Source: Symsagittifera roscoffensis (Eukaryota > Xenacoelomorpha > Acoela > Convolutidae). From it: a stretch of 57,985 nucleotides of DNA. Position 1 is the first letter of the stretch. Each line of letters starts with the position of its first letter. Shown piece after piece: positions 1-8,646 of this stretch. A program made the position numbers and the translations under genes. The notes below the pieces were generated by a model. It was not told the origin of the DNA. It saw only the letters and a list, made by a program, of their open reading frames with translations, and searched no databases. The DNA lies in NCBI RefSeq assembly GCF_963678635.1, contig NW_026971639.1:1-57985 (forward strand). Reading direction: 5' to 3'.

Positions 1-720
1 TTTTGTATATTTTCAAACCAATTTTGTTTGTAAGAACCGGTAGCTAAATTTTCTCGATGAACATGCTATCTGATATTATCTGATTATCTTATGTTATTTG
101 AATTGTAAGGTTATCGATGAAAACCGATTTTGTTGACAATAGTTTTTGAAAAAAAAAATCTTTTAATTTATGAAAAAAGCTCATAAATTTCGAACAAAAT
201 AAATGATGAGAAAAATAAAATAACTTTTGATTAATAAAAATAGTTTTTTGGCTCTTTTCCAGTCCCCCCTTTCAAAATACCGAGTTTTATGTTTGTTTTA
301 CGTTTTGTTACGGCTAAATGCGTGATGTTACGCTGTTAAGTATGAAGAACAAATTTGTTTACAATTGTCGATTTGTTCACCACGCCAAATTTGATTGCAT
401 TCTGACAAAGTTAAATAGACTTTTCAAAATTGAATTTGAAAGGGGGGAACTGGAAAAGAGCCGTTTTTTTTTACCATGTAGTACCAAGAGATGAAAATTC
501 TAAATCGATCAAGAGGAGTGGCCTAATTTTCGTCTATTGATCCGTGCTCGTTATTTGAGGGTGAGGCGAGTTTACCCAGCCCAATAAATTACTCAAAAAC
601 AGTAGTGCGCAACTGCGGTTCTGCCTCATGTGCTGAATAGCTCGTATTTGGGTCATATACCTCTTGCTAACAAATTAACTAATAAAATAACTTATAAGAA
701 AACTTATAAACTCAATTAAT
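1..720. other. Left flank, non-coding
   Basis: This AT-rich flank has no ORF I would support. It contains the small inverted-repeat element at 250-462. Just before the LTR it ends in an AT-rich palindrome (CTCAATTAATTGAG, about 711-724), which blurs the exact left boundary of the LTR element. Confidence 0.5.
250..462. mobile_element. Short inverted-repeat element (MITE-like)
   Basis: The left end starts GGCTCTTTTCCAGT followed by a C-run and TTTCAAA. The right end is its reverse complement, ending ACTGGAAAAGAGCC at 462, so the terminal inverted repeats are nearly 30 bp. T-rich direct repeats (GTTTTTT) flank both sides and could be a target-site duplication, although runs of T make this weak. 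The interior of about 150 bp has no coding potential. The size and structure fit a non-autonomous DNA transposon; the superfamily cannot be assigned. Confidence 0.7.
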
Positions 721-1128
721 TGAGTTAGAACCGGAGTGTAACTCATAGAGTAATTTCGGATAGGGTACACCGTCTGCTCGTCACGCTATCTTATTTTCGG
801 CCGGATAGATTCGTGCAACTTCTTAGTCTAATACCGATCCTAATCTTACTCTTATACTATCTAGTCTCAGGTTGTTTAACTAGTCTCTGCTAGGCTCAAT
901 AGATCTAGGGTATACTGGTTTATTGCGGCTGCTGAAGTGCTCGGGAGAGTCCAACTAATTTCTAAGTTAAATTCAAATCTCTCTGGTGCTGAAATTACAA
1001 GTAACTTCAGCACTTACAAATAAGTGGGTTGTTAGTTAGATGGATCATGATTGGTTAATATTAAATACTTTACATTGGTAAAACATTTAATTTATCCAAT
1101 CATAAAATATAGTTTAGATCAGGTTCCA
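721..1128 (-). repeat. 3' LTR of the minus-strand element
   Basis: It is nearly identical to 19163-19573. The high-identity core is 739-1128 (390 bp) with two visible differences, near 1086 and 1093. In the element's orientation it begins TGGAACC. The end nearest 721 is less certain: TGAGTTA and TAACTCA arms are present in both LTRs, but the 11-14 bp between them differ. A 392-bp LTR ending at 737 would also have TG and CA ends. Confidence 0.88.
986..1013. other. Hairpin inside the LTR
   Basis: GTGCTGAA pairs with TTCAGCAC around an interior that also pairs (TTAC with GTAA), giving a near-continuous stem with one mismatch. The same structure recurs in the other LTR at about 19431-19458. In a transcribed LTR it would fold in the RNA; a role in the R region or in polyadenylation is inference only. 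Confidence 0.5.
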
Positions 1129-2686
1129 CCCATCCGGGTTTTACAGAGTTTTTTAGAACAGTTCTTCTGTAATTCAAGGGTGGATGATGGACGTTGGTAT
1201 TTGGCGAACATCATAATTTTCTTCCGCTTCTTCTTGTGACAACGACTGAGTCTTTGCAACAAAATCAATTCTGATTTCAGAATGGTTGGCTATGTCAGGT
1301 TTTTCTGTTCTTCGGGGAGAACTTCTTTTGTGTCTGATCTAGCTTGGGAATGGCGTGGAGATTGTGCGTGGAGGGGATGCCTGGTTACTCGGATCTGTAC
1401 GTATACTTGAACATCGAGGTGGTCATTGGTCTAGTTCAATGAAGTCCTTTTCTGCGAAGTCAAGTCGTACTCTAAATCCTTTGAGTTGTGATTGTGAGCG
1501 GCATATCGATTGTAGTTGGTCATTCTCTCTCGAGTGTAGTGAGGTCGTCTTGTCTTTTGATGTTCGTCCTTGGTGTTGTATTCTGATCTATATATTGCAT
1601 CATGTGATTTTACATTTTATAAAACTTTTATTAGTTTAATATTTTTTAATCATGATTTTAGTTAGTTGTTTTCACAAAAGCTTTTTGTTTTAGTTCGGTT
1701 ATTTTGAAGAGTTACTCACCCTTGAGTAGCTCTTATTAAAAATAAAGGTGTGGTCACAAAGCGTGGATGTAGCGCGGTGGGTTAGGCCGGCTATAGAGCA
1801 TGCTCAGGACGTCCTTTCCTGGTGGGTTAGGCCAGGAGTGGGAGTATGATTTCATGCGGTGTTTGTGAGGGGTCCTGTTATGTGACAACGTTTTATGTTG
1901 GGTTTGTTGTGGTTTTACTTATGTCTTGTTGGTTATGTACTTTTTCCAAAAAGCAAATTGTTTGTGGTATGGGTTTGTCTTTCGACTTTTTTGTGTTTTA
2001 TTATTTCTTTCTAAGACTTTATAATAGTCTTCAAAAGAATAAATTATCCAGTTGAAAACTGGGTTAATCCGGTTTGGGTACCGTTGGTTTCCTTTTCTTA
2101 GTCATGCTGTTATTCTATGATTTGTGGTATTTAGTAAGCTGCGTTGGTTAGTTTTGTTTAGTATATGATTCCTTTCCAACCGGGTTAAAGGAAAGTTTGA
2201 AACATGTTATTGTATGTTAGAGTTGTTGAGTGTGAAAACTTGAAACTGAAATTCATTATTTTAAACAATTCTTCGTGGGCGAGCTGTGCGAGTGTGGATA
2301 GAATTTCTGTGCAAATGAATAAAAATATCAAAAGGTTAGTACTGCAATTGCATTTTATTAATTTACTGCATAGAATTTGGAAATTTACTGCTAGTTATGG
2401 GGGAATTTTAAGATACAAATTTTCATCATAATTAGATTTACTGCTGTTGGGGGAAAATTTATAAATTAATTTACTGCATTGGTACTATATTTATTTAATT
2501 GTTGGTGCAAAAGTTTAATAGGGTCTTAAACAGTTTTGAAGAAGTTTGCTATTTTTTATTTTTCTTTTGTGAATTTTTCAGATGGTCTAGGATGAAGGCT
2601 AAAAATCTAAAGAAAACATGAATAAAGAATGGTGAGTTTTTAATATTTTAATTAGTTAGTGATATCATTTAATTCATACTTACCTG
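1129..2686 (-). other. 3' non-coding region of the LTR element
   Basis: This is about 1.56 kb between the last ORF and the 3' LTR. Plus-strand ORFs here (for example 1355-1639) show no family resemblance and are treated as chance. Two copies of GGTGGGTTAGGCC occur near 1777 and 1822, the second inside a small TCCTGG/CCAGGA hairpin. A stronger hairpin lies at 1707-1734. No clear polypurine tract is seen next to the LTR; the best G-rich candidate is a short GGATGGG. Confidence 0.55.
1707..1734. other. 12-bp-stem hairpin in the 3' region
   Basis: AAGAGTTACTCA and TGAGTAGCTCTT pair across a 4-nt loop with a single G-T type pair. The element's transcript would carry it downstream of the last ORF. 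It could act in RNA stability, export or 3' processing; none of these can be shown from sequence. Confidence 0.55.
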
Positions 2687-4486
2687 TTAGTCGTCGGGGA
2701 AAAAACCGTGGGGGAAGATGTCGTGAATTAGTTCTGAAGTTGTTAGTAGTTTAGCTAGAATGCGGATGATATTTTTAGTCTGAAGTAGTGGCCAAAGCAA
2801 TTGAAGTGCCTTAATAGTGGTTAGTTCTTCAGTGCCTACTGCAAACTCATAAGGTGTGTTTTGGATTAAGTTATATAATTTGTGGTTAAATTTCGTGTTG
2901 TGGATGAATTCTAAAATTGGGATTTCTATAGGCTGTACAAACTCGTGCGGGATAAGGAAGGGTCGGGATTCTTCGGCGTTGAAGGTCTTGGTGATGGGGC
3001 AGAAAATGTACATTTGGGTTATGGGGTCATAATTACGAAGAATACCATGGAGGTTAGTGTCTTTAATACAATATGTGAAATTTAGGAAATACGGTGAAGT
3101 GTATTTTGAATTGATGAATTGAAAACGATGGTGTGGTTGTCTAGAGGGTGTGTGGAGGTCAAAGTGATTTTGGATGAAACGATAGTAACTGTATGTATGT
3201 GTTTGTTTAGTGCGCAACATAATATCATGTGAGCAGTGCAAATCTCTTTCGTGTGGTGCAAGGAAATGAAAGGTTAGTGAAAAGATTTGGAAGCGTTCTT
3301 TAAAACTTTCGTATGCTTGTGTGTTTGTTAGTGCTTCTGAAATAATGTGATCAAACTTTCGGTCGAAGATGTTTAGTGTAAATACATATGGTGTCTTGAT
3401 GAAAAATTTCTCGGTGATTTGTGGATTAGCGAAGCGATCGTCGTCTAAGAATTGATCTTGGTTAGCTCTAATGATGTTGTGATCGTAGTATTCTAGTGTA
3501 TATTCATTAGCTCTAGGTGCAGTGTGTATTTTTAGTGATTTTTTATATCCAACGTAAGTAAACTGTCTAGCGGTTAGTGGTGTAGTTAGTCGATATAGCA
3601 TGTCTTTGTTTCGTTCTATATCGATGGAAGTGTTGGATAAAGGTAAGCAAAGAGGGTTAGTGAAATGATAGTATGAGGTCCAAGAGAGAGTGGGCATTAA
3701 AACGTATTCATCTACAAAGTTGCGTGTTTCGTTAGCGTCGTGAGGGGTGTTTAAGGTGTATTGTGGAAACGAGGGTAAAGTGATAGCTAAAAATTCTTTA
3801 GTGTTAGTATGCTGGGGGTGGTTGATGTATTCACGGGCTGTTCCTGGTTTTGCTGGGAAAGGATGGTTGGGGAATTTTCTTTTAAAAGTGCGGTAAGCTC
3901 TGTTAGTGTTTAGTGAAGATATAGTGGATGTGCATGATGGTGTTAATGATTCAGTATAATTTGAAGAGGGTGTAGGGGGATTGGATGAATTTGTAGTGGA
4001 GGAAATTTGGTTTATGGTCGGGGTGTTTAGATGGTAGGGTTGTTGTTGGAGGGTAATAAAATTATCTAGCTCTGGGGAGATTCTGGGGGTGTCTGGAGAA
4101 TGAGATGATTGGTCAGAATGGTATGAGGAGTAGGTTGGGGTAACTTGGGAAGCATAAGAGGGTGTGGGAGTGATTGGGTCAGGGTTATTGGATAATATGG
4201 GTTGAAAAGGGGGTTGAGAAAAATTAGAAGAGTTATGAAAATTATTGGATGGGGATGGTTCTGAGTCGGCAAATTCATCGGGGGTTTCAATATTCGGGTT
4301 ATTTAGCTGTGAGATGGAGTATAAAACTGAAATATGTGAGTTAGTGTCGGAATTCATGCCTGATGTTACATTGCTAGATGGAAAATCGGGTGGCGGAAAA
4401 GCAAAAAGTGGTATTATTGGGATTGGAGAGGTAAGATTGGTTGGGTGGGAATTTGATCGGTGTAGTGATCCAAGTTGGCGGCTCAT
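2687..4486 (-). CDS. Accessory ORF of unknown function, 599 aa
   Basis: I do not recognise this protein. The first 200 or so residues are rich in Ser, Pro, Thr and Asn and look disordered. The remaining 400 residues are of mixed, folded-looking composition, rich in Tyr, Phe and His, with no evident signal peptide or membrane helix. The ATG (4484-4486) overlaps the stop of the preceding ORF as ATGA, an arrangement seen in viral and retroelement genomes that use termination-reinitiation. It is the last gene before the 3' LTR, in the position of an accessory gene. It is uninterrupted over 600 codons, so it was probably under selection until recently. Alternatives are a second structural protein or a regulatory factor. 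Confidence 0.75.
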   Translation of the reverse strand: MSRQLGSLHRSNSHPTNLTSPIPIIPLFAFPPPDFPSSNVTSGMNSDTNSHISVLYSISQLNNPNIETPDEFADSEPSPSNNFHNSSNFSQPPFQPILSNNPDPITPTPSYASQVTPTYSSYHSDQSSHSPDTPRISPELDNFITLQQQPYHLNTPTINQISSTTNSSNPPTPSSNYTESLTPSCTSTISSLNTNRAYRTFKRKFPNHPFPAKPGTAREYINHPQHTNTKEFLAITLPSFPQYTLNTPHDANETRNFVDEYVLMPTLSWTSYYHFTNPLCLPLSNTSIDIERNKDMLYRLTTPLTARQFTYVGYKKSLKIHTAPRANEYTLEYYDHNIIRANQDQFLDDDRFANPQITEKFFIKTPYVFTLNIFDRKFDHIISEALTNTQAYESFKERFQIFSLTFHFLAPHERDLHCSHDIMLRTKQTHTYSYYRFIQNHFDLHTPSRQPHHRFQFINSKYTSPYFLNFTYCIKDTNLHGILRNYDPITQMYIFCPITKTFNAEESRPFLIPHEFVQPIEIPILEFIHNTKFNHKLYNLIQNTPYEFAVGTEELTTIKALQLLWPLLQTKNIIRILAKLLTTSELIHDIFPHGFFPDD

Positions 4487-4962
4487 CGTGGGCTAAAAAA
4501 ATGATTATTTTGAGACTGAAAAGCGGTGGTATGGGGTTGTTCAATAATTTGTTCATAAGTATTATCATCTTGTGGCTGGTGTGTCATTATATGTTGAATG
4601 GGACTTTGTGATGTGGTGAGTCGAAAATTTGGGTTATGTGTGATGGCTAAATTTCGAAAATTTCGTGGGACTAGGGATAGTGGATGGTTATTTGGTAAGG
4701 GTGGTAATTGTGGTGCCGTTGGCGTTATGTCTACATTGTTATGTTCTTCGTCGTATGTATTTTGTCGTGTTGTTATTTTTGTGTTATATTCTTTTATTTG
4801 TGCGTCTAAAAGAATTTTGTTTATAGATGTGGAAAAAATTCCAAAAAATCCTGCAAAGAGTATGCGTGCTACGCTTGCTTGTCTGTTTACTTGTGTGTGT
4901 ATAGCACATGTATTGTAGATTCCTTTTAAGAGTGAGAAAAGAAATCCAATAAAGTTAAACAT
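4483..4962 (-). CDS. Envelope anchor and cytoplasmic-tail segment (in frame after the envelope stop)
   Basis: The frame is open from just after the TAA at 5086-5088 down to 4483 and is in phase with the envelope ORF upstream. The first ATG in it is at 4960-4962. The product begins with a hydrophobic stretch (FNFIGFLFSLLKG) and a second hydrophobic segment (ARILFAGFFGIFS), then a polar Pro/Asn/Gln/Thr-rich tail. This is what a viral glycoprotein has after its ectodomain: membrane anchor, then tail. It may be reached by stop readthrough, translated separately from 4962, or be cut off from the ectodomain by an inactivating mutation. Its stop overlaps the next ORF's ATG. Confidence 0.65.
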   Translation of the reverse strand: MFNFIGFLFSLLKGIYNTCAIHTQVNRQASVARILFAGFFGIFSTSINKILLDAQIKEYNTKITTRQNTYDEEHNNVDITPTAPQLPPLPNNHPLSLVPRNFRNLAITHNPNFRLTTSQSPIQHIMTHQPQDDNTYEQIIEQPHTTAFQSQNNHFFSPR

Positions 4963-5085
4963 TGCGTATAAAATAGTCAATTTTTCTAAGATGTAGTAGG
5001 GCCATCCTAGAAAATCAAGGATTTCATTTTTGAGTGTAACAAAGCTAAAAATGTTGATTGGTGATATATCTTGGGGACGGTATTT

Positions 5086-7101
5086 TTAGCCGTTTAGATA
5101 TATATAATCTTTAATGTCTTTAAAATATCCGCTATAGTCTTGCGTGTAGATATCGGCAAATCCTGCGGTTTCTGCAAGTTTGCGTAAGTTTTGGTCAATT
5201 GATTGTCTTTGTATAGTGTCCATTTGTGTTAATAAATCTTGGAATTGTTGTGTTCTAATGTGATGTTGAATATCTGATTTTGAATAGATTCCTATTGATT
5301 GTAAGTCTATATTTGGGTTTCGAGCGATAGCGCGAATGCTTTCTGGTGAAAATTTTTTGAGTGATTGCATTAATGTGGGATATGGAGTGAGAAGATAATA
5401 TTTATTTTCATCAGGGTTTAGTTGTACTACATTGTGGCTATTTTCTGATCCACATGGGACTGCGGTATCCCAGAAATAGGTTCTTCGTGAAAATGTATCC
5501 ACGAAATGTACTTTATTCTTATAAAAGATAGGGATTCTTTTATAACATCGTTTATCTTCAAAAACGTATAGTGGTGATACTTTTTTAGTACAAGTATAAA
5601 ACCATAAGATGTTTCCTTCGTAGTCTAAAAAATTTGATCTATTTCCTGATAATAAGTATCCTGCGTAGGGTATTTTTAATACTGCTAGTGCAAGTGATTG
5701 TAATATTTGTGTTCGTTCTAATTCGCATAGTTGGTGTAGTGTTTCTAATTCGGAGAGTGACATTTCTTGAAAAATGCGGCTAATTGTATAGTCTAGTTTC
5801 ATATCCAAATGAATATCATAGTGGATATTACCGAAATATGTAGTATTCATTAGTGATAATTCTTGTAAGCGTGTGCTTCTGGTGTCATAAGGTTTTAGAT
5901 GTCCACCAGGTTGTCCGTTGCTTTTTTCAAAATTAACTGGTATATAGGATGTTCCTTCGTTTAGAGGATGACCTGTGGCATATGGGTCGATTTTTACTTT
6001 TCCAGTGGTCATGTCGAATCCTTTTTCGTATTCAACTAATATTTCAGAGTATTGTGTTCTGTGAAGTGGATTCCTGTATTTACATGCAAGTTCTGTTTCT
6101 TGATATATTTGAAATCGTGTCAATTTATTTTCTATATTGTCTATGTTTCTAAAATCGGAACTTAGTTTGCGTGATGGATGGACTTGTTCATAAGGAATTG
6201 ATTGTATGAAATATTTTTCGTGAAATTTTATCATACGAGCGTGTATTTTTGCTACTTGAAATGTTGTACATGTATCTTCGGGGAACCAAACAATTGTTGC
6301 TTGTGTTCTTGTTGTAGGGTCGCAATATCCTTGATCATTTTTACAAGGTAGTCGGATTCCTTGATAGATCATTGTATTATCAGATAAATCTCGTGTGAGT
6401 TGTATTTTTTCGAGTTGTATTTTCCAATCGAAAAACATGATTTCTTGGTATCCTTTATTTTTTGTGTCTGCTTTGCAGTTTGATGGGTTATTTATACCAA
6501 TGTGTGGTATCCAATGTTTATCATGTAGGTCATAGGTTAATCGTCCGTGTGCGCCGTTATACGGGTATTTTTCGTCTAGTTTTATATGTCCTTGGTGTCT
6601 TTCAAGTTGTGATTGGTGTACAGAGTCTGAAAAAACTTGAAAATTAACTAATTTTCTTTGGGAATTTTTATTTTGTGTGATGTTTAGTCTAAGTAATTCA
6701 TTTTTACAATCGTCGGGATTGAGATGTAAAAGACGTTCTATATTACTTTGATAGAATGATTCATGGTCAAGTCGGTTTTTGTTTCCGTTCGAGACTTGTG
6801 AACAATGTACTTTCTTTTCGGAAAAGGTCGCTGTGAATTTATAACCTGTAACTGTTGTTGCTCGGGCTTTTGAATAGAGTGTTGCTATTATATCTGTGGT
6901 TTCTATAGCTTGTGGTTCTGTTTCACATTGTGATACTTGATTTATTGCATATTTGTGTAATGTTTTTTGTTCATTTTCTTCGCAATCGTAATGTGTTACT
7001 AATAAATCTTGTGGTCCTGTACGAGGGGAAGGGTTTATGTTTTGATTTGAGGTTACTAGAAAAGGGAGTTGGAGAAAAATTAATAATTTTAGAATATACA
7101 T
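5086..7101 (-). CDS. env-like: Envelope-like glycoprotein ectodomain, 671 aa
   Basis: The N-terminus is a clear signal peptide: a short hydrophobic run (LKLLIFLQLPFLV) ending before a polar mature start. Cysteines are frequent throughout and N-x-S/T sites are present, as expected of a secreted or virion-surface glycoprotein. A YDC motif soon after the signal peptide, followed by paired Cys, resembles the N-terminal layout I associate with chuvirus- or rhabdovirus-type class III glycoproteins captured by retroelements; this family guess is low-confidence. The ORF lacks a membrane anchor. An anchor-like segment follows in the same frame after the TAA stop. The ATG lies 13 nt inside the end of the upstream Met-less frame. 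Its position after pol matches env of retrovirus-like Ty3 elements. Confidence 0.7.
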   Translation of the reverse strand: MYILKLLIFLQLPFLVTSNQNINPSPRTGPQDLLVTHYDCEENEQKTLHKYAINQVSQCETEPQAIETTDIIATLYSKARATTVTGYKFTATFSEKKVHCSQVSNGNKNRLDHESFYQSNIERLLHLNPDDCKNELLRLNITQNKNSQRKLVNFQVFSDSVHQSQLERHQGHIKLDEKYPYNGAHGRLTYDLHDKHWIPHIGINNPSNCKADTKNKGYQEIMFFDWKIQLEKIQLTRDLSDNTMIYQGIRLPCKNDQGYCDPTTRTQATIVWFPEDTCTTFQVAKIHARMIKFHEKYFIQSIPYEQVHPSRKLSSDFRNIDNIENKLTRFQIYQETELACKYRNPLHRTQYSEILVEYEKGFDMTTGKVKIDPYATGHPLNEGTSYIPVNFEKSNGQPGGHLKPYDTRSTRLQELSLMNTTYFGNIHYDIHLDMKLDYTISRIFQEMSLSELETLHQLCELERTQILQSLALAVLKIPYAGYLLSGNRSNFLDYEGNILWFYTCTKKVSPLYVFEDKRCYKRIPIFYKNKVHFVDTFSRRTYFWDTAVPCGSENSHNVVQLNPDENKYYLLTPYPTLMQSLKKFSPESIRAIARNPNIDLQSIGIYSKSDIQHHIRTQQFQDLLTQMDTIQRQSIDQNLRKLAETAGFADIYTQDYSGYFKDIKDYIYLNG

Positions 7102-8225
7102 GTGTATGATAATCCTGAGTATGGGTTATAAAATGTAATGTAACCAATTGTGTTTTTGGTGTATCTGTCGTATTTATATATTACTTCAGTAGTTATAAAC
7201 GGTGGTGGTAGTGATTGAGCTGTTATGTTAGGTGGATTTAATGGGTAGGGATGTTGTGTAATATTGTTTAATTTAACTGTGATTTCAAACTTTAATTGTA
7301 AACTGTTTTGTTGGAGTATTTGAATATTGTGATCACGGATATCGTTGTGAATATCTTGGCGATATTGTAATCTATTAAGTGCCCAGTTATGAAGGCGGTT
7401 ACTTTCTTGATGTTGTCCAAATAATGGTGGAGGTGCTGTGAATGTATTCCAATCTAATCTTAAAGGAATATTTATTGATGATTGTTCTCGATATCTGGCG
7501 TCGAGATTATTTGGAAAATTTAAGTTAAAGGGTGGTGGTGAAAACTGGCTTATTGATGGTGTTGATGGTAGTGATAATGTTTCTGGAAGTGATGAGGATG
7601 TTGTTGTATCCGTAGAAATATCTATGGGGTCATTGACTAAATTTGGTTCACCTTGTGTAAATGAATGTGTAGTCCAATATGGCAGTCGTGATGTTAGGTT
7701 TGGGGGGTTAAAAGGATTTTCACGTATTTGTTCAGATGTTGGTGTTGAACCTAAGTAATCTGATGGTAAGCTTGAGGTGCTACGTTGTGAAAAAAGTGTA
7801 GGAGTTTCTGGTGTGATACCAGTGGTGTTTTCTGGAGTGGTTTGTGATGGGGATTGAGGTATATCAAAATGAACTCGGGGCGTTTGAAAATTTCTATTTC
7901 GTCGAGGATGTATAATTTGTCTATTTATTTCTGTTGTGTTTTGGTTTTGACTAGGATTTCTTATTCTATTTAGTTCTTGTGGTAGTGTTGGGTATAGGTT
8001 ATATGTTGGTTCGCTTAGAGGTGCTTGTCGTTGAACTGGTTCTAGTGGTTCTGATAAACGAGCGTGCCGTTCTTCAAAAGTGTATGGATTGTCTTGAAAA
8101 GAAATTCGTGTAGATGTTTGAGGATTTTGAGTAGTTGAAGGTGGTGTTGGATTATCTTGGGATGATGTCGGTGAAGACTGATTTTGTGACTGTTGGGTAG
8201 CAATTTTTGATGGATTTTTGAATTG
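7089..8225 (-). CDS. 378-codon open frame without any ATG, Pro/Ser/Thr-rich
   Basis: Reading the minus strand from 8225, just after a TAA at 8226-8228, the frame stays open to a TAA at 7089-7091 with no methionine codon anywhere. The first 220 or so residues are rich in Pro, Ser, Thr, Gln and Asn. The last 150 look folded and contain motifs such as PLRLDWNTFTAP and LPPPFITTEVIYKYDRY. The low-complexity start plus structured end echoes the 599-aa ORF. Expression would need splicing from an upstream exon or a non-AUG start; a simple frameshift from the preceding 62-aa ORF is excluded, because that ORF stops at 8231, before this frame opens. No family recognised. Confidence 0.65.
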   Translation of the reverse strand, partial: QFKNPSKIATQQSQNQSSPTSSQDNPTPPSTTQNPQTSTRISFQDNPYTFEERHARLSEPLEPVQRQAPLSEPTYNLYPTLPQELNRIRNPSQNQNTTEINRQIIHPRRNRNFQTPRVHFDIPQSPSQTTPENTTGITPETPTLFSQRSTSSLPSDYLGSTPTSEQIRENPFNPPNLTSRLPYWTTHSFTQGEPNLVNDPIDISTDTTTSSSLPETLSLPSTPSISQFSPPPFNLNFPNNLDARYREQSSINIPLRLDWNTFTAPPPLFGQHQESNRLHNWALNRLQYRQDIHNDIRDHNIQILQQNSLQLKFEITVKLNNITQHPYPLNPPNITAQSLPPPFITTEVIYKYDRYTKNTIGYITFYNPYSGLSYTCIF

Positions 8226-8230
8226 TTACT

Positions 8231-8419
8231 TTAGTGAGAAATTTTGTGTTTATTATAATATTCTTCCAAAAAAAGAATTAGAAGGACTGTTGCTAGGGCA
8301 AATGTGAGGATTGCTTTCTTTATACATTTACAGATGGTCAAAATGAGGGATGATAAGAATGCTATGAAAATTACAAATAATAAAAAAATATCGGTTCTAC
8401 TGAAAATTGTTCGTATCAT
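8231..8419 (-). CDS. Small two-helix membrane protein, 62 aa
   Basis: Almost the whole product is hydrophobic: one segment around residues 9-29 (IFLLFVIFIAFLSSLILTI), a short basic turn (KCIKK) and a second around 35-51, then a charged tail. Its ATG overlaps the stop of the preceding 76-aa ORF (ATGA, 8416-8419), suggesting coupled translation. Size and topology resemble the small membrane proteins (viroporin-like) found next to envelope genes in several virus groups; this is analogy only. Note that AT-rich DNA produces Leu/Ile/Phe-rich ORFs by chance, so the overlap and position carry much of the support. Confidence 0.5.
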   Translation of the reverse strand: MIRTIFSRTDIFLLFVIFIAFLSSLILTICKCIKKAILTFALATVLLILFLEEYYNKHKISH

Positions 8420-8646
8420 TTAGACAAGTTGTTAAAATCGTACCTGTGGATATATTCAAGGGTTTTGGAAAGTTGGAGGAATAGTTCGAGTATTGTATAG
8501 AAAATTAAAAAAATGTTACAAAAAATGATTAGGATTATTAGAAAAGATTCAAGTATATCAAAAAGAAATATTATAAAGGCTTCAAGTATTGAAAAAAAAT
8601 GTTTAAAATTTATAAGTATTTGAGCAACTGTTTGAGAGAAGAGCAT
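8416..8646 (-). CDS. Small hydrophobic protein, 76 aa
   Basis: Residues 10-60 are strongly hydrophobic with regularly spaced Asp and Glu (FDILESFLIILIIFCNIFL), compatible with one or two membrane helices or an amphipathic helix. The stop overlaps the ATG of the next ORF. The two form a minimal two-gene unit between gag-pol and the envelope region. No family recognised. Confidence 0.45.
   Translation of the reverse strand: MLFSQTVAQILINFKHFFSILEAFIIFLFDILESFLIILIIFCNIFLIFYTILELFLQLSKTLEYIHRYDFNNLSK

Noticed and set aside
1355-1639. 94-codon plus-strand ORF in the LTR element's 3' region
   Set aside because: It is antisense to the element, lies in non-coding sequence and has no recognisable motif.
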